DNA of 6,706 bases from JAEKLB01 sp050249235. Lineage in GTDB: Bacteria > Actinomycetota > Acidimicrobiia > Acidimicrobiales > CADCSY01. Shown one piece after another: positions 1 to 6,563 of this stretch; position 1 is the stretch's first letter; each line of letters starts with the position of its first letter. The stretch spans positions 1 to 6,706 of the forward strand of contig JBFWQW010000137.1 in NCBI GenBank assembly GCA_050249235.1, read 5' to 3'. A program made the position numbers and the translations under genes. The notes under the pieces are model-generated. The model had not been told where the DNA came from. It did no database searches and saw only the letters and a program-made list of their open reading frames with translations.

Positions 1-1607
1 CCCGGTGTGAGCCCGGCGCCGGCATCGAACGACAGCGTGGCGCGCAGCTCGGACACGAGATGCTGCAACGCCTGGCCGTCGAGGATCGCAGCCCCTTGCG
101 CGAGCTGGGCGAGCGCGGCGGACTCGGCCTGGTCCCGCGCCAGCTCCGCGGTTCTTCGGGCGAGCCGGTCGACGAGGCCGCTGACGACCACGGAGACGGC
201 GACGAACACGACGAGCGCGAGTGCATCGCCGGCCTTGTCGAAGCGAAGGCTGTACGTCGGCGGGATGTAGAACCAGTCGGCGAAGACGAAGGCGAGCACC
301 GACGCGGCAAGCGCCGGAGCCCGGCCGCCGGCGAGGGCGACGCCGACGACACCGAGGAGGAGCAGGAGCAGGGCGCCCGACGTCCCGACGGTGTCCTCGA
401 ACGGGAGCAGAGCCAGGACGAGCAGCGGTATCCCGACGAGCGCGGCCGCCCAAGCGAGCCTGATGGCACGGGCCGGCCTGGACGGGTGCTGGCGGCGAGG
501 AGCCACGAACCGGAGGGGCCGCCGCTCGGGCTGCGACGACTCGTGCGAGATCACGTGGACGTCCACCGAATCGGACCTGGCGATGACCCGGTTGATGATC
601 GAGCCCTTCGTCAGCTCGGCCCAGCGCGATCGATGCGAGGCACCGAGCACGATCTGGGTGGCGTTCTCGGCTCGGGCGAAGCTGGTCAACGCATCGGCGA
701 TGTCGCTGCCGGTGACCTCGGCATAGCGGCCGCCGAGCTGCTCGAGCAGCTCGCGGTGGCGCTCGAGGAGGTCCTGGTTCGGCGTGGTGAGGCCGTCGGT
801 GGAGCGGATGTGGACGCCGACGAGCTCGGCATGGCCCTTGGCCGCGAGCCGTGCGCCCCGCCGAATGAGCTGGTCGCCTTCGGGGGCGCCGGTGAGGGCG
901 ACCACGACCCGCTCCCGCGTCTCCCACGGACGGGTGATGCCGTGCCGTTCGCGATACTCCTCGAGGCCCTCGTCGACGCGGTCGGCGACCCACAGCAGCG
1001 CCAGCTCGCGCAGGGCGCCAAGGTTGCCGACCCGGAAGTAGTTGGCGAGGGCGGCGTCGACCTTCTCGGCGGCGTAGACGTTGCCGTGCGCCATGCGCCG
1101 CCGCAGCGCCTCGGGGGCCATGTCGACCAGCTCGACCTGGTCGGCGGCGCGGACGACGGCGTCGGGCACGGTCTCGCGCTGGACGATCCCGGTGATCTGC
1201 TCGACGACGTCGTTGAGGGATTCGAGGTGCTGGATGTTGACGGTGGAGATGACGTTGATCCCGGCGGCGAGCAGCTCCTCGATGTCCTGCCACCGCTTCT
1301 CGTTGCGGCTGCCGGGGACGTTGGTGTGGGCGAGCTCGTCGACGAGCGCGACGCTCGGCTTGCGGGCGAGGAGGGCGTCGAGGTCCATCTCCTCGAACTC
1401 CTGGTCCCGGTAGGTGAGCGTGTGGCGGGGAACGATCTCGAGGTCGCGGAGCTGGGCGGCGGTGCTGGGCCGGTTGTGGGTCTCGACGTAGCCGACGACG
1501 ACGTCGGTGCCGCGCTCCTTGCGCCGCCACCCTTCGTTGAGCATGGCGTAGGTCTTGCCGACGCCCGGCGCGGCCCCGACGTAGATGCGCAGCTCACCGC
1601 GGTTCAC
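1..1607 (-). CDS. kdpD: KdpD sensor histidine kinase, N-terminal 535 residues (cut by window edge)
   Basis: Membrane sensor kinase of the KdpDE two-component system, which senses K+ limitation or osmotic stress and switches on kdpFABC. Seen: an N-terminal KdpD domain with Walker A GAAPGVGKT (residues 11-19), a DELAHTN Walker-B-like motif (90-96) and PGSRNEKRWQDIEELL (98-113); a universal-stress-protein-like domain (about 232-355) with LGASHRSRW (321-329) and GSIINRVI (335-342); then four hydrophobic segments (about 384-402, 411-428, 432-448, 461-479) including the conserved ADWFYIPPTYS (443-453), the DUF4118 sensor membrane region. A helical linker follows. The GAF, HisKA and ATPase domains must lie beyond the left edge, since the family is usually 800-900 residues. 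The start is GTG at 1607, 13 bases after kdpC. It lacks a good Shine-Dalgarno, but no ATG is available in frame and the protein begins as the family does (RGELRIYVGAAPG). The missing end is a window effect, not a visible truncation. Very sure of identity. Confidence 0.96.
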   Translation of the reverse strand, partial: MNRGELRIYVGAAPGVGKTYAMLNEGWRRKERGTDVVVGYVETHNRPSTAAQLRDLEIVPRHTLTYRDQEFEEMDLDALLARKPSVALVDELAHTNVPGSRNEKRWQDIEELLAAGINVISTVNIQHLESLNDVVEQITGIVQRETVPDAVVRAADQVELVDMAPEALRRRMAHGNVYAAEKVDAALANYFRVGNLGALRELALLWVADRVDEGLEEYRERHGITRPWETRERVVVALTGAPEGDQLIRRGARLAAKGHAELVGVHIRSTDGLTTPNQDLLERHRELLEQLGGRYAEVTGSDIADALTSFARAENATQIVLGASHRSRWAELTKGSIINRVIARSDSVDVHVISHESSQPERRPLRFVAPRRQHPSRPARAIRLAWAAALVGIPLLVLALLPFEDTVGTSGALLLLLLGVVGVALAGGRAPALAASVLAFVFADWFYIPPTYSLRFDKAGDALALVVFVAVSVVVSGLVDRLARRTAELARDQAESAALAQLAQGAAILDGQALQHLVSELRATLSFDAGAGLTP

Positions 1608-1620
1608 TGCGCTCAGCCCA

Positions 1621-2238
1621 TCACAGCTCGTCGAGGGCGAGGTTGATCTCGAGCACGTTGACCCCCGGCTCGCCGAGGAACCCGAGCGCCCGACCGTCGG
1701 TGTGGTCCTCGACCAGCGCGAGGACCGTGTCGAGGTCGAGCCCGCGCTCGCCGGCCACGCGCCGGGCCTGGATGCGGGCGTTCGCCACCGAGATGTGCGG
1801 GTCGAGGCTGCTGGCCGAACCGGTCACGGCGTCGACCGGGACGGCGACATCGTCGGCGAGGCCGTTCTCCTCCCGGTAGACGCGGATGCGGTCGTCGACG
1901 CCGGTGGTCTCGGACTCGTCGACGTCGGTCGTCTCGGGGTCGTCCTCACCGAGCAGGAACCGCTCGCTCGTCGGACCCTCGTTGGAGCCGTAGGCGGCGC
2001 CGGGCCCCGGCGCGTAACCGGTGGCCGACGGGCGAGGGTGGAAGTACTCGGCGCCCTCGAACGACTGGCCGATCCGGCTGGAGCCGACGATCCGGCCGTC
2101 GCGCTCGATGAGCGACCCGTCGGCTTTGTCGGCGAACGCCGCCTGGGCGACACCGGTGACCAGGAGCGGGTAGGCGAGGCCCGTCAGAACGGTGAACACG
2201 AGCACCATCCCGAGGGCGGGAAGCAGCTGACGACGCAT
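1621..2238 (-). CDS. kdpC: KdpC, K+-transporting ATPase subunit C
   Basis: Accessory subunit of the KdpFABC K+ pump, anchored by one N-terminal membrane helix with the rest outside the membrane. It contacts KdpA and is needed for complex assembly and high ATP affinity. The 205 residues (E. coli protein about 190) show a hydrophobic helix at about 8-30, the family block IVGSSRIGQSFEGAEYFHPR (50-69) followed by PSATGY, then SLDPHISVANARIQARRVA (144-162), and a conserved end with LGFLGEPGVNVLEINLALDEL-type sequence. Residues 97-117 form an acidic, threonine-rich stretch (five Asp/Glu near 98-102, again 105-110 and 115-116) where most homologues have a shorter segment after the SN.GPT motif; I read it as a lineage-specific insertion. 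ATG abuts the kdpB stop directly (TAG-ATG). A GGGAG box at 2251-2247, inside the end of kdpB, sits 8 bases upstream, so translation is probably coupled. Confidence 0.97.
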   Translation of the reverse strand: MRRQLLPALGMVLVFTVLTGLAYPLLVTGVAQAAFADKADGSLIERDGRIVGSSRIGQSFEGAEYFHPRPSATGYAPGPGAAYGSNEGPTSERFLLGEDDPETTDVDESETTGVDDRIRVYREENGLADDVAVPVDAVTGSASSLDPHISVANARIQARRVAGERGLDLDTVLALVEDHTDGRALGFLGEPGVNVLEINLALDEL

Positions 2239-4317
2239 CTACGACACTCCCAGTGTGGTGATGAGCAGGTCGATGGCCTTGATGCCGACGAACGGGGCGA
2301 CGAGGCCGCCCAGCCCGTAGACGAGCAGGTTGCGGCGGAGCATCGCCGCCGCGCTCTGGGCCCGGAACCGCACGCCGCGCAGGGCCAGCGGGATGAGCCC
2401 GATGATCACCAGCGCGTTGAAGATGACCGCGGACAGGATCGCCGACCGCGGCGTATCGAGGTCCATCACGTTGAGCCGATCGAGCGCCGGGAGGACCCCG
2501 GAGAACATCGCCGGGATGATGGCGAAGTACTTGGCGACGTCGTTGGCGATCGAGAACGTCGTGAGGGCGCCGCGGGTGATGAGCAGCTGCTTGCCGATCT
2601 CGACGACCTCGATGAGCTTCGTCGGGTTCGAGTCGAGGTCGACCATGTTCCCGGCTTCCTTGGCCGCCTGGGTGCCGGTGTTCATGGCGACACCGACGTC
2701 GGCCTGGGCGAGCGCCGGCGCGTCGTTGGTGCCGTCGCCGGTCATCGCCACGAGGCGCCCGCCGGCCTGCTCCCGGCGGATGAGGTCCATCTTGTCCTCG
2801 GGAGTGGCCTCGGCGAGGAAGTCGTCGACACCGGCCTCGGTGGCGATGGCCTGGGCGGTGAGCGGGTTGTCGCCGGTGATCATCACCGTGCGGATGCCCA
2901 TGGCCCGGAGCTGCTCGAAGCGGTGGCGGATGCCCTCCTTGACGATGTCCTTGAGGTGGACGACGCCGAGCACCTCGGTCCCCTCGGTCACGACGAGCGG
3001 GGTGCCGCCGGCGGTGGCGACGCCCTCGACGATGGCGTCGAGCGCCGCCGGCACCGTGTTGCCGATCTCGGTGACGTAGCGCTTCACCGAGTCTGAGGCT
3101 CCCTTGCGCACCGACTGGCCGTCGGGCAGGTCGAGGCCGCTCATGCGGGTCTGGGCGGTGAACGGGATCAGCGTGGCGTGGCTCACGTCGCGCTCGCGCA
3201 GGTTGAACCGCTCCTTGGCCAGCACCACGATCGAGCGACCCTCCGGGGTCTCGTCGGCGAGGCTGGCGAGCTGCGCCGCCGCCGCCAGCCGGTGCTCGGG
3301 AACGCCGGGGATGGCCAGGAACTCGGCCGCCCGGCGGTTGCCGAGAGTGATGGTGCCGGTCTTGTCGAGCAGCAGCGTCGAGCAGTCCCCCTCCGCCTCG
3401 ACCGCACGACCGGACATGGCCAGGACGTTGTGCTGCACGAGGCGGTCCATGCCGGCGATGCCGATGGCCGACAGCAGCGCACCGATCGTGGTCGGGATCA
3501 GGCAGACGAGCAGCGCGACGAGCACGATCACCGGCTGCTCGGCATCGGCGTAGATGGCGAAGGGCTGGAGCGTCACCGTCGCCAGCAGGAAGATGATCGT
3601 GAGCACCGCCAGCAGCGTGTTGAGGGCGATCTCGTTCGGCGTCTTCTGCCGGCTGGCGCCCTCGACGAGGGCGATCATCCGGTCGAGGAACGTCTCGCCG
3701 GGCCGGGCGGTGATCCGCACCACGATCTGGTCGGACAGCACGCGCGTGCCGCCGGTGACCGCCGAACGATCGCCACCGGCTTCGCGGATGACCGGGGCCG
3801 ACTCACCGGTGATGGCCGACTCGTCGACCGAGGCGATCCCTTCGACGATCTCGCCGTCGGAGGGGATCATCTCCCCCGCCGACACGACCACGAGGTCGTC
3901 GACGGCCAGCTGCGACGAGGGGACCGGGTCGGTGCTGCCGTCCGGGCGGCGCCGGTTGGCCATCGTCTCGGCCCGGGTCTTGCGCAACGTCGCCGCCTGC
4001 GCCTTGCCCCGGCCCTCGGCCATCGCCTCGGCGATGTTGGCGAACAGCACGGTGAACCACAGCCATGCCGCGACGAGACCGCCGAAGACGTTCTCCTCGC
4101 GGGTCGCATCGCCGAGATCCCGAAGGAACAGGACGGTGGTCAGCACGCTGCCCACGAGCACGACGAACATGACCGGGTTGCGGGCCTGGACGCGGAGGTC
4201 GAGCTTGCGGACACTGTCGACGACGGCCTGGCGCACGATCGCCGCCTCGAACAGCGGCCGCGCCGAGCCCCGATCGCGAGGCGCCGGTGCCGGGGGGGTG
4301 GGAACCTGTGTCTGCAT
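2239..4317 (-). CDS. kdpB: KdpB, P-type ATPase catalytic subunit of the K+ pump
   Basis: Catalytic subunit (692 residues, normal length) that hydrolyses ATP to drive K+ uptake; class IA P-type ATPase. Seen: membrane helices near 50-66 and 80-95; the actuator loop TGES (170-173); helices near 234-255 and 261-287 with the CLIPTTIG membrane motif (272-279); the phosphorylation site DKTGT (318-322, Asp318 phosphorylated); nucleotide-domain motifs FTAQTRMSG (386-394) and KGA (405-407); the hinge TGDGTNDAPAL (526-536); and a C-terminal membrane part with FSIANDVAKYFAIIPAMF. Ser173 of TGES corresponds to the serine whose phosphorylation inhibits the E. coli pump (Ser162), by alignment from memory. 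The N-terminus has a proline-rich tail (residues 1-13). The ATG at 4317 is chosen because TAGGAG, overlapping the kdpA stop, is a Shine-Dalgarno 8 bases upstream, and because residues 20 onward match the family start. The frame stays open upstream to 5007, but that part overlaps kdpA and is not KdpB. Confidence 0.98.
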   Translation of the reverse strand: MQTQVPTPPAPAPRDRGSARPLFEAAIVRQAVVDSVRKLDLRVQARNPVMFVVLVGSVLTTVLFLRDLGDATREENVFGGLVAAWLWFTVLFANIAEAMAEGRGKAQAATLRKTRAETMANRRRPDGSTDPVPSSQLAVDDLVVVSAGEMIPSDGEIVEGIASVDESAITGESAPVIREAGGDRSAVTGGTRVLSDQIVVRITARPGETFLDRMIALVEGASRQKTPNEIALNTLLAVLTIIFLLATVTLQPFAIYADAEQPVIVLVALLVCLIPTTIGALLSAIGIAGMDRLVQHNVLAMSGRAVEAEGDCSTLLLDKTGTITLGNRRAAEFLAIPGVPEHRLAAAAQLASLADETPEGRSIVVLAKERFNLRERDVSHATLIPFTAQTRMSGLDLPDGQSVRKGASDSVKRYVTEIGNTVPAALDAIVEGVATAGGTPLVVTEGTEVLGVVHLKDIVKEGIRHRFEQLRAMGIRTVMITGDNPLTAQAIATEAGVDDFLAEATPEDKMDLIRREQAGGRLVAMTGDGTNDAPALAQADVGVAMNTGTQAAKEAGNMVDLDSNPTKLIEVVEIGKQLLITRGALTTFSIANDVAKYFAIIPAMFSGVLPALDRLNVMDLDTPRSAILSAVIFNALVIIGLIPLALRGVRFRAQSAAAMLRRNLLVYGLGGLVAPFVGIKAIDLLITTLGVS

Positions 4318-4328
4318 CTCCGGGGCTC

Positions 4329-6044
4329 CTAGAGGGACAGGTGCTCGACGATGGGGCCGAGGGCCAGCGCGGGGAAGAACGTGAGCCCACCCACGATCAC
4401 CACCACGCCGATCGTCAGGCCGACGAACAGCGGGGAGTGGGTGGGGAAGGTGCCCGTGGTCGCTGGCATCACGCGCTTCTGGGCGAGCGAGCCGGCCAGC
4501 GCGAGCACAGGGATGATGAGGAAGAAGCGGCCGACGAGCATGGCGATGCCGAGCGTCGTGTCCATCCAGTGCGTCGCCGCGGTGATGCCCGCGAACGCCG
4601 AGCCGTTGTTGTTCCCCGCCGACGTGAAGGCGTAGAGGATCTCGCTGAAGCCGTGGGCGCCCGAGTTCCACATCGTGGTGTTCATCACCGAGTCGACGAA
4701 CATCGACGCCGCGGTGAACCCGAGCACGACGGTGGGCATGACCAGCACGTAGAGCGCCACCATCTTCATCTCCGGTGCCTGGATCTTCTTGCCGAGGTAC
4801 TCCGGGGTCCGACCGACCATCAGCCCGGCGATGAACACCGACAGGATCGCCATCACCAGCAGGCCCGACAGGCCGACGCCGACGCCGCCGGGACTCACCT
4901 CGCCGAGCATCATGTGGCTCATGGCGACGCCGCCGCCGAGCGGGGTCATGCTGTCGTGCATCGAGTTGACCGAACCGTTGGAGGTGCCGGTCGTCGACGC
5001 CGCCCACAGCGCCGAGGCGGACGGGCCGAACCGGATCTCCTTTCCTTCCATGTTGCCGCCGGCCTGGAGGGAGGTCGTCGCTTGGTCGGCGCCGAGGTCG
5101 TCCAGACGCGGGTTGCCTGCATTCTCGAGGCCCATGGCGGCCAGTGACATCCCGGCCCAGACGATGAACATGATGGCGAACACAGCGCGGCCCTGGCGCT
5201 TGTCACGCACCATCCGACCGAACGTGAACGCGAACGCGAACGGGATCACGAGGATCGCCCACGTCTCGACGAAGTTGTTGAACCCGCCGGTGTTCTCGAA
5301 CGGGTGCGACGAGTTCATGTTGAAGAAGCCGCCGCCGTTGGTGCCGAGCTGCTTGATCGCCACCTGGCTCGCGGCCGGACCACCGGGGATGAGCTGGGTG
5401 GTCCCCTCCACGGTGGTCGCCTCGGTGAAGCCGTTGAAGTTCTGGATGACGCCCTGGCTGACGAGGACGAGTGCGACCACGAACGACAGCGGCAGCAGGA
5501 TCCGCACCGTCGTGCGGGTGAGGTCGACCCAGAAGTTGCCTATGGTCGACGCCCGCCGCCGGGACAGACCGCGGATCAGCGCCGCGACGGTCGCCATGCC
5601 GGCCGCGGCCGACACGAAGTTCTGCACCGATAGGCCGGCCATCTGCGTGAGGTGGCTCATGGTCGACTCGCCGCCGTAGGACTGCCAGTTCGTGTTGGTC
5701 ATGAAGCTGACCGCGGTGTTGAACGACAGGTGCGGAACCACACCCGGGAGGTCGGCCGGGTTCAGCGGCAACGAGCCCTGCACCCGCTGCAACAGGTACA
5801 GGGCGAGGAACGAGAAGATGCTGAAGCCGAGCAGCGAGTACGCGTAGGTGGTCCAGCGCTGCTCGCTGTCCGGGTTGATGCGGCAGACCCGGTAGATGCC
5901 TCGCTCGATGGGTCCGAAGAGGCGATCACCGGGCGCCTTCTCCTCGTCGCCGTAGACGCGGGCCATGTAGTGGCCGATCGGCACCGCCGTGACGACGAGC
6001 ACGGCGACGAGGGCGACGAGCTGCAACCAGCTGGCGGCCGACAT
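4329..6044 (-). CDS. kdpA: KdpA, K+-binding and translocating subunit
   Basis: Channel-like subunit (571 residues; E. coli about 557) of the KdpFABC pump, related to the superfamily of K+ transporters, which selects and binds K+. About ten hydrophobic spans can be read. All four pore-loop signatures are present: TNTNWQSYGGEST (116-128), LGTNGGGFFNMNSSHPFEN (233-251), STTGTSNGSVNSMHDSMTPL (350-369) and SAGNNNGSAFAG (475-486). Other family blocks are NMEGKEIRFG (331-340) and VGRTPEYLGKKI (410-421). ATG at 6044 overlaps the kdpF stop (TGATG), with GGAG 8 bases upstream inside kdpF. The reading frame is open up to 6326, but the extra 94 residues are arginine/serine-rich, lie over kdpF and the microprotein gene, and have no family resemblance, so I reject the longer start. 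A hexamer-like repeat at about 5219-5243 encodes a Phe-Ala alternation (268-275) in a membrane helix. Nothing suggests loss of function. Confidence 0.98.
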   Translation of the reverse strand: MSAASWLQLVALVAVLVVTAVPIGHYMARVYGDEEKAPGDRLFGPIERGIYRVCRINPDSEQRWTTYAYSLLGFSIFSFLALYLLQRVQGSLPLNPADLPGVVPHLSFNTAVSFMTNTNWQSYGGESTMSHLTQMAGLSVQNFVSAAAGMATVAALIRGLSRRRASTIGNFWVDLTRTTVRILLPLSFVVALVLVSQGVIQNFNGFTEATTVEGTTQLIPGGPAASQVAIKQLGTNGGGFFNMNSSHPFENTGGFNNFVETWAILVIPFAFAFTFGRMVRDKRQGRAVFAIMFIVWAGMSLAAMGLENAGNPRLDDLGADQATTSLQAGGNMEGKEIRFGPSASALWAASTTGTSNGSVNSMHDSMTPLGGGVAMSHMMLGEVSPGGVGVGLSGLLVMAILSVFIAGLMVGRTPEYLGKKIQAPEMKMVALYVLVMPTVVLGFTAASMFVDSVMNTTMWNSGAHGFSEILYAFTSAGNNNGSAFAGITAATHWMDTTLGIAMLVGRFFLIIPVLALAGSLAQKRVMPATTGTFPTHSPLFVGLTIGVVVIVGGLTFFPALALGPIVEHLSL

Positions 6045-6133
6045 CAGAACTTCTCCGGGAACAGGAGCGCCGCCACCAGGAACCCGGCGAGCAGCACAGC
6101 GATGATCAGAGCGATGACGTTCTCTGCGGTCAC
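6044..6133 (-). CDS. kdpF: KdpF, 29-residue membrane peptide of the K+ pump
   Basis: A 29-residue single-span peptide, the same length as E. coli KdpF, which binds the KdpFABC complex at the membrane and stabilises it. The translation starts MTAENVIALIIAV, continues with one hydrophobic helix (about residues 5-24) and ends LLFPEKF, the usual ending for KdpF of high-GC Gram-positives. The start is GTG at 6133, overlapping the stop of the upstream microprotein (GTGA, shared bases 6130-6133). A GAGG element lies 10 bases upstream, inside that gene. Its TGA stop shares one base with the kdpA ATG. The position immediately before kdpA, the length, the topology and the C-terminal motif all agree. 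The gene is short enough to be missed by most gene finders. Confidence 0.93.
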   Translation of the reverse strand: MTAENVIALIIAVLLAGFLVAALLFPEKF

Positions 6134-6261
6134 GACGCCGTGACCTCGTTCGCCGCTTCGGCTTCCTCCGACGAGCGGACGATGCGGTCGAGGCCTCGCA
6201 CGTACGCGACGCACACCGCGAAGAACGCCAGCGCCACCGCGATGAACACGATGTCACCCAT
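6130..6261 (-). CDS. 43-residue single-span membrane microprotein heading the kdp operon
   Basis: First gene of the operon. The 43-residue product begins MGDIVFIAVALAFFAVCVAY (one membrane helix, about residues 3-20), then a basic juxtamembrane patch (VRGLDRIVR, 21-29) and an acidic, alanine-rich tail (30-43). By the positive-inside rule the tail should be cytoplasmic. Support for it being real: an AAGGAG Shine-Dalgarno (6275-6270) exactly 8 bases before the ATG, G/C-biased third positions, and a GTGA overlap with kdpF that implies translational coupling. It is not KdpF itself, because a canonical KdpF follows. From memory, short single-span hypothetical proteins of this kind (helix followed by RG-D-R) recur ahead of kdpF in Actinomycetota; I know of no assigned function. 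A role as an extra Kdp subunit, assembly factor or regulator is inference from position only. Confidence 0.82.
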   Translation of the reverse strand: MGDIVFIAVALAFFAVCVAYVRGLDRIVRSSEEAEAANEVTAS

Positions 6262-6269
6262 GTCCGGTG

Positions 6270-6275
6270 CTCCTT
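6270..6275 (-). promoter_or_regulatory. Ribosome binding site of the leading microprotein gene
   Basis: On the minus strand AAGGAG occurs 8 bases before the ATG at 6261. It is the strongest Shine-Dalgarno in the operon. It fixes the start of the microprotein and argues against the longer open frame of kdpA, which starts at 6326 with no such site. Confidence 0.85.
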
Positions 6276-6279
6276 GCCG

Positions 6280-6297
6280 ATCCGGCGCCGGCCGGAT
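6280..6297 (-). promoter_or_regulatory. Leader hairpin 2, just upstream of the first ribosome binding site
   Basis: Perfect 7-base inverted repeat: ATCCGGC and GCCGGAT separated by four bases. It ends 4 bases before the AAGGAG box in the mRNA. A stem this close to the Shine-Dalgarno could affect ribosome access or mRNA stability. Its function is inferred only; GC-rich leaders form such stems by chance fairly often. Confidence 0.5.
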
Positions 6298-6300
6298 GCC

Positions 6301-6327
6301 GGTGCGCTGACCGCGATCCTGCGCACC
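6301..6327 (-). promoter_or_regulatory. Leader hairpin 1
   Basis: Perfect 7-base inverted repeat GGTGCGC (6301-6307) and GCGCACC (6321-6327) around a 13-base loop. It lies three bases upstream of leader hairpin 2 in mRNA order, so the presumed kdp 5' untranslated region would fold into two adjacent stems. There is no T-run after either stem, so neither is an obvious intrinsic terminator. Confidence 0.45.
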
Positions 6328-6369
6328 CCGAGAGCCGATCGGGAACGGACTTACGGCCCTGTTAGCAGC

Positions 6370-6382
6370 TACCGGCCCGGTA
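6370..6382. promoter_or_regulatory. 13-base palindrome, candidate operator in the kdp promoter region
   Basis: TACCGG-C-CCGGTA is a perfect inverted repeat with a one-base centre. It lies about 110 bases ahead of the first start codon, inside the least GC-rich part of the leader (about 6351-6392), where a promoter would be expected. Binding by KdpE or another regulator is a guess from position. I could not assign convincing -35 and -10 boxes: CTGTCA (6389-6384) and TAACAG (6364-6359) are weak and badly spaced at 19 bases. Confidence 0.4.
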
Positions 6383-6563
6383 TTGACAGTTCCTTGGCGC
6401 GGCCGTCAGCGGGGAGGTGACGGGAGCACGATCGCCGAGGCGTGGTCGAGCTCGCGGAGGGCGGAGACGATGCGCGCGTGGTGAGCCGGTGGCTGGGCAG
6501 CGCCGGGCGAGCACGAGGACCATCTCGCCGACCTCCCGCGTGGCCACGAAGACACCGACGCGA

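Larger units (their letters stand above)
6262..6563. other. Non-coding region between tRNA-Gly and the kdp operon
   Basis: About 300 bases with no convincing intact gene. The operon-proximal half (6262-6395) should hold the kdp promoter and leader, with the palindrome, two hairpins and ribosome binding site listed separately, plus a short palindrome CCGATCGG at 6335-6342. The tRNA-proximal half (about 6406-6560) has coding-like minus-strand segments in two different frames that do not join into one reading frame; see the finding on a possible gene remnant. The open frames across this region on either strand have arginine- and proline-rich shadow composition and no supported start. Confidence 0.6.

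Noticed and set aside
686..1597. 303-residue minus-strand open frame
   Set aside because: It is on the same strand as kdpD but shifted in frame. The product is Ser/Pro/Thr/Arg-rich, while the correct frame gives KdpD.
60..1646. 528-residue plus-strand open frame
   Set aside because: It is antisense to kdpD, whose motifs (Walker A, DELAHTN, USP and membrane region) are unmistakable on the other strand. The product is Asp/Gly/Val/Arg-rich shadow composition with no domain.
1585..3096. 503-residue plus-strand open frame
   Set aside because: It runs antisense across kdpC and the end of kdpB, both of which are full family matches. Long stop-free antisense frames are expected at this GC content.
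3178..4332. 384-residue plus-strand open frame, with similar ones at 4287-5147 and 4789-5679
   Set aside because: They are antisense shadows of kdpB and kdpA, with His/Arg/Asp-rich or Ser/Arg/Pro-rich low-complexity composition and no family resemblance.
4318..5007. N-terminal extension of kdpB starting at 5007
   Set aside because: It lies wholly over kdpA and is Arg/His/Gly-rich shadow sequence. The ATG at 4317 has a Shine-Dalgarno and a normal KdpB beginning.
6045..6326. N-terminal extension of kdpA starting at 6326
   Set aside because: The added residues are Arg/Ser-rich and out of frame with kdpF and the microprotein, which have clear starts and coupling. The ATG at 6044 has a good ribosome site and gives the family-length protein.
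6383..6388. Plus-strand TTGACA as a -35 box
   Set aside because: There is no acceptable -10 at 16-18 bases downstream and no plus-strand gene follows; it overlaps the presumed minus-strand promoter region.
6262..6400. c-di-AMP (ydaO-type) riboswitch ahead of kdp
   Set aside because: The leader has a faint resemblance (GCTAAC followed by CGTAAG near 6345-6366, and GGGGTG near 6325-6330), but the pieces are in the wrong order and the other conserved blocks are missing. A covariance-model search with the ydaO family would settle it.
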